A DNA stretch of 64,000 nucleotides from assembly GCA_963762075.1 (NCBI GenBank), contig CAVXJC010000003.1, positions 426,831 through 490,830 on the forward strand, written 5' to 3'. The notes beneath the pieces are model-generated. The model was given only the letters and a program-made list of their open reading frames with translations. It was not told the DNA's origin and ran no database searches. The number at the start of each line of letters is the position of its first letter. The stretch's first letter is position 1. The translations under genes were made by a program, and so were the position numbers. Positions 39,134-48,024 of this stretch are shown one piece after another. Source of the DNA: JAOUEA01 sp963762075. GTDB lineage: Bacteria; Actinomycetota; UBA4738; HRBIN12.

Positions 39134-40477
39134 GTGGAGAAGACGTACGTGATCCGCACCTACGGGTGTCAGATGAACGAGCACGACTCGGAGCGCATCG
39201 CCGGGCTGCTCAATGCCGAGGGCATGACTCCCGTCGAGGACGTGAGTCAGGCCAAGGTCGTCGTGCTCAACACGTGTGCCATCCGTGAGAATGCCGACAA
39301 CAAGCTCTACGGCAACCTCGGGCACTTGAAGCCCGTGAAAGCGGCGAACCCCGGTCTGAGGATCGTCGTCTCGGGCTGCCTGGCACAGAAGGATCAGGGT
39401 GCGATCCAGCGCCGAGCCCCGTGGGTCGACGTGGTCGTTGGCACCCACGCGTTGCCGCAACTGCTCGACCTCCTGAAGCGCTCTGAAACGGCGGGTCCTC
39501 AGATGGATGTCGAAGAGCACACCGAGACGTTTCCGGGACCGATGCCCGCTGTGCGCGGCGACGCGTTCCGCGCGTGGGTCTCGATCGCACCCGGGTGCGA
39601 CAACGCCTGCACGTTCTGCATCGTTCCGCTCGTTCGAGGGCCGCAGCGGTCGCGCTCGGTCGGCGACATCCTCGCCGAGGTGCAGGGTCTGGCCATCCGA
39701 GGGGTCGTGGAGGTGACGCTGCTCGGCCAGAACGTGAACACCTTCGGTCGAGACGTCACCGTTGCGGGATCGAGCCGAAGGCCTCTGTTCGCAGCTCTGT
39801 TGCGACAGGTGGGCCAGATCGACGGGATCCGCCGCGTCAGGTTCACGAGTCCGCACCCCCATGACTTCACACCCGACGTGATCGAAGCAATGGCCGAGAC
39901 CCCTGAGGTGTGCGAACACATCCACTTCCCGTTGCAGTCGGGGTCCGACGAGGTGCTCAAACGGATGCGGCGATCGTACCGGCGCGAGCGCTACCTCGGA
40001 TGGCTCGACCGCATCCGTTCGGCGATCCCGGGCATCGCGGTCTCGACAGACATCATCGTCGGGTTCCCAGGGGAGACCGAGGCGGACTTCGCCCAGACGC
40101 TCGAGGTCGTCGAAGCAGCGCGCTTCGACAGTGCCTACACGTTCCAGTATTCACCGAGGCCTGGAACGAAGGCGGCGAGCTACGACGATCAGGTGGCCAA
40201 ACCCGTGGTGCAGGAACGGTTCGACCGATTGATCGCCCTCCAGGAGCGGATCTGTGCCGAGAAGGCGACCCAGCTCGTGGGCCAGGTCTTCGAGGTGCTG
40301 GTCGAAGGCGGGGATCGCAAAGGCCGGTCGACGCAGTCGCGCACCCGCACGAATCGCATCGTGCACATCGGCGATGCCCTACGCCCCGGCACCTTCGCCG
40401 ATGTCCGTATCGTCGAGGCCGCTCCGCATCATCTCGTCGGCGAACTCGAGCTCGAGCCGGCCGTCCCCGCACACTGA
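39134..40477 (+). CDS. miaB: tRNA-2-methylthio-N6-dimethylallyladenosine synthase
   Basis: Radical-SAM methylthiotransferase acting on i6A37 of tRNAs. 447 residues: N-terminal MTTase domain with YVIRTYGCQMNEHDSERIAG and NTCAIRENADNKLYGNLG, the radical-SAM motif in APGCDNACTFCIVPLVRGPQ (CxxxCxxC), and a C-terminal TRAM domain with KGRSTQSRTRTNRIVHIG. GTG 39134 is chosen by the leaderless -10 box and the conserved N terminus. It precedes miaA, whose product provides its substrate. Confidence 0.96.
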   Translation: MEKTYVIRTYGCQMNEHDSERIAGLLNAEGMTPVEDVSQAKVVVLNTCAIRENADNKLYGNLGHLKPVKAANPGLRIVVSGCLAQKDQGAIQRRAPWVDVVVGTHALPQLLDLLKRSETAGPQMDVEEHTETFPGPMPAVRGDAFRAWVSIAPGCDNACTFCIVPLVRGPQRSRSVGDILAEVQGLAIRGVVEVTLLGQNVNTFGRDVTVAGSSRRPLFAALLRQVGQIDGIRRVRFTSPHPHDFTPDVIEAMAETPEVCEHIHFPLQSGSDEVLKRMRRSYRRERYLGWLDRIRSAIPGIAVSTDIIVGFPGETEADFAQTLEVVEAARFDSAYTFQYSPRPGTKAASYDDQVAKPVVQERFDRLIALQERICAEKATQLVGQVFEVLVEGGDRKGRSTQSRTRTNRIVHIGDALRPGTFADVRIVEAAPHHLVGELELEPAVPAH

Positions 40478-40488
40478 CGCCTCGCAGC

Positions 40489-41412
40489 ATGACGCGGCCG
40501 CCTCTGCTGGCATTGGTGGGACCGACGGCCTCCGGCAAGACCGAGGCCGGCATCGAACTCGCGATCAGGCTCGGTGCCGAGATATGCTCGGTGGATTCCA
40601 TGCTCATCTACCGCGGCATGGATATCGGCACGGCGAAGCCGACTGCCGAGCAACGGGTCCTCGTGCCGCACCATCTGCTGGACCTCGCCGATCCGAGCGA
40701 ACGCTTCACGGTGGCGCGGTTCCAGCAGGTCGCGAGCGCCACCATCGCCGAGGTGCGCACGCGAGGAGCGATGCCGTTACTCGTCGGAGGATCGGGGCTC
40801 TACTTCCGTGCGATCGCGGACGAGCTCGGATTCCCCGGCGAGGACGCCGAGCTGAGAGCCGAGCTTCAGATGGAAGCGGACACCGTGGGTGTGGTCACCC
40901 TGTTCCGCAGGCTCGAGCTGCTCGACCCGATCGCGGCGAGCAGGATCGAGCCGGCGAACGTACGCCGCGTGGTGAGGGCGCTCGAGGTCCCGGCCTTGAC
41001 GGGAAAACGGTTCAGCGCGTCTTCTGATGCATGGGAACGCTTCGACCCCGACCGGGTTCGCGTCGCCGGCGTGCGGATCCCTCCTGGGGTGCTCGCCGGG
41101 CGGATCACCGATCGCGTCTCAGCGATGTTCGCTGCCGGGTGGCTCGAGGAGGTCCGAGCGCTCGTCGAGGGCGGTTTCGGCGACTGGCTGACATCGACGC
41201 AGGCCATCGGCTACTCGGAGCTTTCACGGAATCTCGCAGGTAGGCTGTCCCTCGAGGAAGCCTGGGAGGCAACGGTGAGACGCACGAAGAACCTCGCGCG
41301 CCGCCAGATGGCCTGGTTCCGTCGCGACCCTCGCGTGCGATGGTTCGACGCTGGCGAAGGAGGCGCCCTCGAAGTCGTCGATGAGGTCGAGGGCTACCTG
41401 GACGCGTCATGA
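40489..41412 (+). CDS. miaA: tRNA dimethylallyltransferase
   Basis: MiaA prenylates A37 of UNN-reading tRNAs; MiaB then methylthiolates it. 307 residues with the P-loop ALVGPTASGKTEAG, SVDSMLIYRGMDIGTAKPT, HHLLDLADPSERFTVARF and the C-terminal TQAIGYSEL and RRTKNLARRQMAWFRRD. ATG 40489 is 11 nt after miaB. Its TGA overlaps the dapF ATG by 4 nt, starting a run of coupled genes to hflX. Confidence 0.96.
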   Translation: MTRPPLLALVGPTASGKTEAGIELAIRLGAEICSVDSMLIYRGMDIGTAKPTAEQRVLVPHHLLDLADPSERFTVARFQQVASATIAEVRTRGAMPLLVGGSGLYFRAIADELGFPGEDAELRAELQMEADTVGVVTLFRRLELLDPIAASRIEPANVRRVVRALEVPALTGKRFSASSDAWERFDPDRVRVAGVRIPPGVLAGRITDRVSAMFAAGWLEEVRALVEGGFGDWLTSTQAIGYSELSRNLAGRLSLEEAWEATVRRTKNLARRQMAWFRRDPRVRWFDAGEGGALEVVDEVEGYLDAS

Positions 41413-42287
41413 GCGATCGGCTCGAGTTCGCGAAGTACGAGGGTGCCGGCAACGACTTCGTCATGATGGTCGACCTCGACGACGAGCGGCCGTTGACACC
41501 GCGGCAGGCCGCTGCGATATGCGACCGTCGGACCGGCGTGGGTGCCGATGGTGTGATCCGCGTGGTGAGGAGCGATCGAAGCGACGCCGCGTTCTTCATG
41601 GACTACTCGAACGCCGACGGTTCGCAGGCGGAGATGTGCGGCAATGGCATCCGCTGCGTCGGCGTGCTGCTCCACGATCGAGGACTCATCGACGGCACCG
41701 ATGTCGATGTGATGACGCGCGCCGGCGTGAAGCACCTTTCCCTGCTTCCAACCGACGACGGCCCGAGATGTCGGGTCACAGTGACGATGGGAGCTCCGAA
41801 CTTCACCCGAGCGGCGATCCCCATGCGCGGAGCGGCATGGGAGACGTTCCTCGGTCAGCCCTTCGACATCGGTGGCGGGCTCACCCTCACGGCTTCGGCG
41901 ATGTCGATGGGCAACCCGCACTTGGTGGTCTTCGTAGACGGTGATCCGATCACCGTGCACGTGAGCCACATCGGGCCGGCGCTCGAGCGTCACGAACTCT
42001 TCCCGGAAGGCACGAACGTGGAATTCGCATACGTGCACGACGGGGTCGTCCACGCTCGTGTCTGGGAGCGGGGGAGCGGAGAGACGATGGCCTGCGGCAG
42101 CGGGGCGTGCGCGGTCGCCGTCGCGGCGAACGAGGCGGGCCTCGCGCCGGCGGTCACGGTGGTGCGGTTCCCGGGGGGCGACCTCGAAGTCGAGCGCCGC
42201 AGCGACGGCGAGGTGCTGCTCACGGGCGAGGCCCGGAGCGTGTTCGAGGGCACGGCCGACCTCGAGGCGCTGGTCCTGTCGTCGTGA
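41409..42287 (+). CDS. dapF: Diaminopimelate epimerase
   Basis: Converts LL- to meso-diaminopimelate for lysine and peptidoglycan. 292 residues with the two catalytic cysteines in EMCGNGIRCVGVLLHDRG and MACGSGACAVAV, and the start FAKYEGAGNDFVMMVDL. ATG 41409 overlaps the miaA stop and the dapE GTG overlaps its own stop, so it is translationally linked on both sides. Confidence 0.97.
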   Translation: MSDRLEFAKYEGAGNDFVMMVDLDDERPLTPRQAAAICDRRTGVGADGVIRVVRSDRSDAAFFMDYSNADGSQAEMCGNGIRCVGVLLHDRGLIDGTDVDVMTRAGVKHLSLLPTDDGPRCRVTVTMGAPNFTRAAIPMRGAAWETFLGQPFDIGGGLTLTASAMSMGNPHLVVFVDGDPITVHVSHIGPALERHELFPEGTNVEFAYVHDGVVHARVWERGSGETMACGSGACAVAVAANEAGLAPAVTVVRFPGGDLEVERRSDGEVLLTGEARSVFEGTADLEALVLSS

Positions 42288-43423
42288 GTCCGATCACAGC
42301 AGCGACATCGGCCGAGCGGTTGGCCGTGCGGACCCTCGGCCTGGTCGATGTCGCATCGGTGAGCCGCGACGAAGCGGCGATGCTCGCAACGATCCGCCGA
42401 TCGCTGCCCTCGAGCTTCGAGGTCGTCGATGACGAGGACTCGGTGCTCTTCGTTGCGCCGATCCGGCGGCGCGACGGAGTGCCGTTCGTGGTGCTGGCCG
42501 GCCACGTTGACACGGTGCCGATCGCCGGCAACGTGCCCGGTTCCTTCGAGGAAGGCGCCATCATCGGACGAGGGGCATCGGACATGAAGGGCGGTTTGGC
42601 GGTGATGCTCGAGCTCGCCCAAGAGCTCGAAGGCGGTCAAGCCGAGTTCGACGTCGGTCTGTTGTTCTTCGGCCGTGAGGAGCTCCCCTACGGTGAGAGT
42701 GCCCTGCTTCCCCTGTTCGAACGCTGCACCCTCGCATCGTCGCCGGACCTCGCGATCGTGATGGAGCCAACCGCCAACGCCGTCGAAGTAGGCTGCCTCG
42801 GCAACCTGAACGCGACGGTGACCGTCACGGGGCGCGCGGCTCACAGTGCGAGGCCATGGCTCGGGGACAACGCCATCCACCGAGCGATCGGAGCACTGGC
42901 GCCGCTCGCCGACCTGCCTAGCCGCGACGTGATCATCGACGGCCTCACGTTCCGTGAGGTGGTGAGCATCACGATGATCGAAGGCGGCGTCGCGGCGAAC
43001 GTCATACCCGATCGGGTCCTGGCGCACGTGAACCTCCGCTACGCGCCGGGGCATTCCCCGGCCGACGCAGAAGCCAGGCTGCGCGAGCTGATGGCCGTGG
43101 CTGATGTCGGCGTCCACATCGACGGCAACGCTCCGGCGGGACCGATCAACGTCAGCAACTCCTTGGTCGCGAGGCTCCTCGAGACGGGTGATCTCACACT
43201 CGGGCCGAAGCAAGCCTGGACTCCGGTCGCCGAGTTCGCCACCGCAGGCGTCGATGCCATCAACTTCGGTCCCGGGGACCCGCAGTACGCTCATCGCGAC
43301 GACGAACGCATCGAGGTGGCATCTCTGGAGCGCTGTCATGGCGTCCTGCGGGCGTTCCTGGGACTCGGCGTTGCCCGAGCCCGCGACGAGGAAGACGAGT
43401 TCGAGGAGTCATCGGAGACGTGA
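42284..43423 (+). CDS. dapE: Succinyl-diaminopimelate desuccinylase (M20 family)
   Basis: Removes succinate from N-succinyl-LL-diaminopimelate. 379 residues of the M20 dizinc peptidase fold: VLAGHVDTVPIAGN (first metal ligand), GRGASDMKGGLAVMLELAQE (bridging Asp), FFGREELPYGESALLP (catalytic Glu), the lid domain with GRAAHSARPWLGDNAIHRAI, and GPGDPQYAHRDDERIEV. The PWLGDNAIH and GPG-AH-DE signatures match the actinobacterial DapE. GTG 42284 overlaps dapF. Its stop overlaps the dapC GTG. Confidence 0.95.
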   Translation: MSPITAATSAERLAVRTLGLVDVASVSRDEAAMLATIRRSLPSSFEVVDDEDSVLFVAPIRRRDGVPFVVLAGHVDTVPIAGNVPGSFEEGAIIGRGASDMKGGLAVMLELAQELEGGQAEFDVGLLFFGREELPYGESALLPLFERCTLASSPDLAIVMEPTANAVEVGCLGNLNATVTVTGRAAHSARPWLGDNAIHRAIGALAPLADLPSRDVIIDGLTFREVVSITMIEGGVAANVIPDRVLAHVNLRYAPGHSPADAEARLRELMAVADVGVHIDGNAPAGPINVSNSLVARLLETGDLTLGPKQAWTPVAEFATAGVDAINFGPGDPQYAHRDDERIEVASLERCHGVLRAFLGLGVARARDEEDEFEESSET

Positions 43424-44592
43424 CGCACCTATCGCCCGGCATCCGCCAGATCGAGCCCTATCCGTTCGAGGAGCTCGATCGCCGCAGGGCGGAGGCGTTC
43501 GCTTCAGGCCGCGACCTGATCGACTTCGGTGTCGGTGACCCCCGCGAGGTCACCCCTGCGTTCATCAGGGAAGCAATGATCGAGGCGATCGAACCGGTCT
43601 CGTCGTATCCACGGGCGGCGGGGATCCCAGAGTTGCGCCAGGCGGTCGCTGGCTGGGTCGAGCGCAGGTTCGGGGTGAGGGTTGCGCCCGGCAGCGAGGT
43701 GTTGGCGTTGCTCGGGTCGAAGGAGATCGTGTTCTCACTCGCGCAGGCCATGATCGATGTCCCCGGGGGCAAGGATCTCGTGCTGGTCACCGCGCCCGGT
43801 TACACGGTCCCCGAGCGCGGCGCGCGTTTCGCCGGGGGAGAGGTCCGCCGCCTGCCCTTGCTCGAAGCAGAAGCGTTCTTACCCGACCTCGACAGCATCG
43901 ACGAAGCAACGTGGGACCGTGCGGCAATCCTCTGGCTGAACTATCCGAACAACCCGACCGGCGCGGAGGCGCCGCTCGAGTTCCTGCGCCACGCGGCCGA
44001 CATCTGCCGCCGTCATGACGTGCTCCTGGCGTCGGACGAGGCTTACAGCGAGCTCTGGTTCGGCCCCTCTCCTCCCTCCTCCGCGCTGCAGGTGGGGAAC
44101 CTCGCGAACGTCTTGGCCATCAACACGCTCAGTAAGCGGTCGTCGATGACGGGGTACCGAAGCGCATTCGCTGCCGGCGATGCTTCGCTGATCGCTGCAC
44201 TGAAGTCACTCCGGCCGAGCGTCGGCGTGACGCCCCAGGAGTTCGTGCAGCGAGCATCGATCGCCGCATGGAACGACGAGACCCACGTCGAGCAGAACCG
44301 GGCGCGATATGCCCAGAAACGGCGGCTCTTCCTCGATCTGTTCGAACGACATGGGGTGCGGGTCGCCGGCAGCTCCGCGACCTTCTACCTGTGGATCGCG
44401 GTTCCCGACGATAGGTCGTCCTTGGACTGGACGCGAGATCTGATCGATCGAGCCGATGTCATCGTCGCTCCGGGATCGTTCTTCGGACCCGAGGGAGAGG
44501 GATACATGCGCATTGCGATGGTGCCAACCCTCGCCGAGTGTGAACGAGCGGTGGAACGTCTCGATGCCGTGTTCGGCGAGGTCCGCGCATGA
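43420..44592 (+). CDS. dapC: N-succinyldiaminopimelate aminotransferase (DapC-type, PLP)
   Basis: Fold-type I aminotransferase that makes N-succinyl-LL-diaminopimelate. 390 residues: DLIDFGVGDPREVTPAFIRE, the YPNNPTGAEAPLEFL motif, DEAYSELWF and the pyridoxal-phosphate lysine in NTLSKRSSMTGYRSAF. Assignment to DapC rests on its place between dapE and dapD. GTG 43420 overlaps dapE; the dapD ATG overlaps its stop. Confidence 0.92.
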   Translation: MTHLSPGIRQIEPYPFEELDRRRAEAFASGRDLIDFGVGDPREVTPAFIREAMIEAIEPVSSYPRAAGIPELRQAVAGWVERRFGVRVAPGSEVLALLGSKEIVFSLAQAMIDVPGGKDLVLVTAPGYTVPERGARFAGGEVRRLPLLEAEAFLPDLDSIDEATWDRAAILWLNYPNNPTGAEAPLEFLRHAADICRRHDVLLASDEAYSELWFGPSPPSSALQVGNLANVLAINTLSKRSSMTGYRSAFAAGDASLIAALKSLRPSVGVTPQEFVQRASIAAWNDETHVEQNRARYAQKRRLFLDLFERHGVRVAGSSATFYLWIAVPDDRSSLDWTRDLIDRADVIVAPGSFFGPEGEGYMRIAMVPTLAECERAVERLDAVFGEVRA

Positions 44593-45425
44593 CGGGCGGC
44601 GAGGACATCGCCGGCCGCATCGAAGAGACGTGGACGGCCACCCATGCCGACTCGGAATCGCCGATCGATGCGGAGGCCGTGGAAGCCGCGATCGCGATGC
44701 TCGACAAGGGCGAGATCCGTGTGGCAGAACCCGATCCCGATGGTGAGGGGTGGCGTGTGCACCAGTGGGCGAAGCAGGCGGTGCTCCTCTACTTCCGCGT
44801 GCGACGTCTCGAGGTGAGCGAGGCTGGTCCGTTCGAGTACCACGACAAGCTCCCCTTGAAGCACGGCTATGAGGACCTCCGCGTACGCGTCGTGCCGCCC
44901 GCCACCGCTCGGTACGGGTCCTACCTTTCCCCGGGCGTCGTGCTCATGCCGAGCTACGTGAACATCGGGGCGTGGGTGGGGCCCAACACCATGGTCGACA
45001 CGTGGGCCACCGTGGGGTCGTGTGCCCAGATCGGTGCCGGCGTGCACCTGGCGGGCGGCGCGGGCATCGGTGGCGTGTTGGAACCCCTGCAGGCGGCGCC
45101 CGTGGTGATCGAGGACGGTGCCTTCATCGGGTCTCGTTGTGTGGTGGTCGAGGGCGTGCATGTGGGAGCGAACGCGGTGCTCGGGGCCGGCGTGAGGCTC
45201 ACAGGGAACACACCCGTGATCGACGTCACCGGACCTGGATCGGTCGAGCATCGAGGAAGCGTGCCCGCGGGCGCGGTCGTGGTGCCCGGCACACGGGATC
45301 GTGAGTTCCCGGCGGGCAGATTCGGCTTGCCGTGTGGCTTGATCATCGGCCACCGCACAGGAGCCACCGACGACAAGGTTCGGCTGAACGAGATGCTCCG
45401 CGACTTCGGCTCCTCGATGGAGTGA
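44589..45425 (+). CDS. dapD: Tetrahydrodipicolinate N-succinyltransferase
   Basis: Transfers succinate from succinyl-CoA to tetrahydrodipicolinate, committing to the succinylase branch. 278 residues with a helical N-terminal part (IEETWTATHADSESPIDAEA), the segment PLKHGYEDLRVRVVPPATAR and left-handed beta-helix repeats (VNIGAWVGPNTMVDTWATVG, GAFIGSRCVVVEGVHVGANA). ATG 44589 overlaps dapC. The hflX GTG at 45422 overlaps the dapD stop. Confidence 0.96.
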   Translation: MTGGEDIAGRIEETWTATHADSESPIDAEAVEAAIAMLDKGEIRVAEPDPDGEGWRVHQWAKQAVLLYFRVRRLEVSEAGPFEYHDKLPLKHGYEDLRVRVVPPATARYGSYLSPGVVLMPSYVNIGAWVGPNTMVDTWATVGSCAQIGAGVHLAGGAGIGGVLEPLQAAPVVIEDGAFIGSRCVVVEGVHVGANAVLGAGVRLTGNTPVIDVTGPGSVEHRGSVPAGAVVVPGTRDREFPAGRFGLPCGLIIGHRTGATDDKVRLNEMLRDFGSSME

Positions 45426-46783
45426 GCCGGGCTTCGATGAGCGATCGATCGGATCTGACGAGCCGCCGCTTGAAGCGCCCTCCGGTCGAGCGACAGGTGG
45501 TCGAGTCACCGCTGTCAGCCACATGGCGTCCTGCTGTCCGTGAGAAGGCGGTGCTCGTCGGCGTCGGCCCCGGGATCGTCGATGGCGATCTCGACGAGCT
45601 CGAGGCACTTGCCGACTCGGCGGGGGCCGAGTCTGTGGGGCGCGTCGTGCAGAGCCGGCGGGAGCCCGACCCGGTGACTTACATCGGCCGTGGCAAGCTC
45701 GAAGACGTGCACGCCCGGGTGCATGGCGGTGGAGCAGATTCCGTGATCCTGGATCAAGAGCTCACGCCCGGTCAGCTCCGCTCGCTCGAGCAACGGCTGG
45801 GAGTGAAGGTCGTCGATCGAACGGCGTTGATCCTCGACATCTTCGCGTTGCACGCCCGCAGCCGGGAGGGCAAGGCGCAGGTCGAGCTCGCACAGCTCAA
45901 CTACCTGCTTCCGCGGCTGCGTGGTTGGGGGGAGTCGATGAGTCGTGCCGGGGGCGGCGTGGGCACGCGGTTCGGCGGAGGCGAGACGAAGATGGAGCTC
46001 GACCGCCAGCACATCGGCCGGCGTATCGCGAAGCTGCGTCGGGAGCTGAAGGCGCTCGCCCGAACCCGCGAGACGAAGCGGTCGCGCCGACAGGCGAGCG
46101 GCATACCCCAGGCGGCGATCACCGGATACACGAACTCTGGCAAGTCCACGTTGATGAATCGCCTCACGGGCGCCGACGTGATCGTGGCCGACCAGCTCTT
46201 CGCGACGCTGGACCCGACGGTTCGCCGGCTCAAGCTCCCCGGTGGCCGCCGCTGCACGATCAGTGACACGGTCGGTTTCGTGAGCAAGCTTCCGCACGAT
46301 CTCGTGGAAGCGTTCCGATCCACCCTCGAGGAAGTGACACTCGCCGAGCTCGTCGTGCACGTTGCCGACGCATCGTCGGCCGATCTCACGGACCAGGTCG
46401 ATGCAGTTCGCCGTGTGCTCGGTGAGATCGGCGCCGGGTCGATCTCGGAGGTCCTCGTGATGAACAAGATCGATCTGCTGAGCGGCTCCCAACGGGCGCG
46501 TCTCGCGCGTCGCTACCCCGGATCGGTTCCGGTCTCGGCGCGTTCGGGTGAAGGCGTGGCGGGACTTCTCGAGATGCTCGAAACCAACCTTCCCCATCCA
46601 CCCGTCGAGGTTCACCTGCTGGTGCCTTACGGGCGCGAGGATGTCACCGCGATGCTCTACCGCGACGCCGAGATGCTCTCGATCACCCACGATGAGCGTG
46701 GCGCCTCGGTGCACGCTCGCGTCGGCCTGCGGGAGTTGGCCGCGGTGCGAGAGTTCGTGATCAGGGAACGATCCACGAGCTGA
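45422..46783 (+). CDS. hflX: GTPase HflX
   Basis: Ribosome-associated GTPase involved in rescue of stalled ribosomes under stress. About 453 residues: N-terminal HflX domain (PDPVTYIGRGKLEDVHARVH, FALHARSREGKAQVELAQLN, LRGWGESMSRAGGGVGTRFG), coiled linker, G1 GYTNSGKST, G3 DTVGFVSKLPHDLVEAFRST, G4 NKID. GTG 45422 keeps the 4-nt overlap pattern of the operon; ATG 45437 is an alternative. It closes the miaA-dapF-dapE-dapC-dapD-hflX run. The hfq-hflX link of proteobacteria is absent. Confidence 0.94.
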   Translation: MSRASMSDRSDLTSRRLKRPPVERQVVESPLSATWRPAVREKAVLVGVGPGIVDGDLDELEALADSAGAESVGRVVQSRREPDPVTYIGRGKLEDVHARVHGGGADSVILDQELTPGQLRSLEQRLGVKVVDRTALILDIFALHARSREGKAQVELAQLNYLLPRLRGWGESMSRAGGGVGTRFGGGETKMELDRQHIGRRIAKLRRELKALARTRETKRSRRQASGIPQAAITGYTNSGKSTLMNRLTGADVIVADQLFATLDPTVRRLKLPGGRRCTISDTVGFVSKLPHDLVEAFRSTLEEVTLAELVVHVADASSADLTDQVDAVRRVLGEIGAGSISEVLVMNKIDLLSGSQRARLARRYPGSVPVSARSGEGVAGLLEMLETNLPHPPVEVHLLVPYGREDVTAMLYRDAEMLSITHDERGASVHARVGLRELAAVREFVIRERSTS

Positions 46784-46804
46784 ACGAGACCCTCCGACGC
46801 GCTC

Positions 46805-46878
46805 CACTCCTCGGGCGCGCCGACGCGCTCACTCCTCGGGCGCGCCGACGCGCTCACTCCTCGGGCGCGCCGACGCGC
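46805..46878 (+). repeat. Three tandem 25-bp repeats at the hflX / SIS gene convergence
   Basis: The unit CACTCCTCGGGCGCGCCGAC plus ACGCG-type ending recurs with a strict 25-bp period at 46805, 46830 and 46855. The third copy contains the last codons (VGAPEE) and stop of the minus-strand SIS gene. It looks like a tandem duplication of that gene end. Confidence 0.75.
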
Positions 46879-47846
46879 CACAACCTCTCGTCGGCCCAGG
46901 CGCCCACGATCACTCGGTCGGGGTCATGGCGGCCCTCACGAGCCATGCGCAAGGCCAACATCTGTAGTCGCACCGTGAGCGGGATCTGGGCCAGGAGCGG
47001 AGAGAGCGAAGACGGCTCTTGAAGCAGGGTATGCCCGACACCCTCGGCGGACGCGGCTGCCGCGACCCCTTGCACAAGGGGTTCGTCGGGTGGCGCCAGC
47101 GTTACCAGGTGGTCTCGCCCATCGAGGGGTACGGCTGAACCATGGAGCAAGTGATCGATGTCGTAGCCCTCCGCGAGCACTCGAGCCGCTTCGCGGATCT
47201 TGAGGGCGCCTTCGCGTGCCGTGATGGAACCTGGCCCCGCTCCCGCCAGCACGAGCACACGCTCGGGCCGGGGGATCGTCTTGACTCCGGGATCGTCGAT
47301 CGCGGCCTGCACCGCGGCCGGCACTGCTGCCAGGAGGTCGCCCGTGAGCGAGGTGGCGCCGAGTTCCAGTGCGATCAGCGCGAGGGCGATGAGGGCGGTC
47401 GTATAGCTGACCGTATACGTCTCGCTCGCCTCGGCGTCGACGGTTTCGATCGCGCGCGGGAAGTCGGTGCCGCGCTTGGTGATCGTCACCGTGTCGAGCC
47501 CTCCGGTGAAGGCCAGCGCGCGGGCCGCGAGCGCGTACGAGGTCTCGCCTGTGTGCGTGAGCACGATCACGCCGTCCTTCGGCCCGATGACGGGCGCTTG
47601 CGTGACGAACGACATCGCCGGCACGACGGTCGCTGCTCGCCCGGCTTCCATGAGCATCGCGGCACCGAGCTCGGCTGCGTGGAGGCTGGTACCGGTGCCG
47701 ACGACCCAAAGCCGGCGGGCTCGATGCAGGCCCTCAGCCGCGAGATGAACCTGCCCGCGCACCGTGCCCGACGACAGCATGCGTTCGATCTCCGCGGGTT
47801 GAGATCGGATCTGTTTCTCGAGCGATGTGACGTCACCGTTCGTCAT
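46854..47846 (-). CDS. SIS-domain sugar isomerase-like protein (GlmS C-terminal-half type)
   Basis: 330 residues with two SIS domains: first VVGTGTSLHAAELGAAMLME and VIVLTHTGETSYALAARALA, second LVLAGAGPGSITAREGALKI with REAARVLAEGYDIDHLLHGS. The ALKIREAARVLAEGY segment is like the isomerase half of GlmS and AgaS/FrlB-type deaminases; the glutaminase domain is absent. The substrate is likely a phosphorylated amino-sugar, but it cannot be named. ATG 47846 follows AAGGAGAG by about 8 nt, and TAGGCT about 40 nt upstream is a likely -10. Its last codons lie in a 25-bp tandem repeat. Confidence 0.85.
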   Translation of the reverse strand: MTNGDVTSLEKQIRSQPAEIERMLSSGTVRGQVHLAAEGLHRARRLWVVGTGTSLHAAELGAAMLMEAGRAATVVPAMSFVTQAPVIGPKDGVIVLTHTGETSYALAARALAFTGGLDTVTITKRGTDFPRAIETVDAEASETYTVSYTTALIALALIALELGATSLTGDLLAAVPAAVQAAIDDPGVKTIPRPERVLVLAGAGPGSITAREGALKIREAARVLAEGYDIDHLLHGSAVPLDGRDHLVTLAPPDEPLVQGVAAAASAEGVGHTLLQEPSSLSPLLAQIPLTVRLQMLALRMAREGRHDPDRVIVGAWADERLWRVGAPEE

Positions 47847-48024
47847 CGAGCGAACTCTCCTTGGCTGTGGGCTTGGACTTCGCTCAGCCTAGACGACGCC
47901 GGGCGGTTCCCAACGAGCCCACGATCCGATCGTCTCGGGTGGGCTGGCCGATACGGGCAACCGCCTTGTACGGTTTGTCCGGACGGCGCCGGTTCAGTGC
48001 CGCATGTCGAAGAAGGAGGACCGC

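Noticed and set aside
46805..46878. Possible CRISPR array
   Set aside because: The repeats are directly adjacent with no spacers and lie over a gene end; no cas genes are present.
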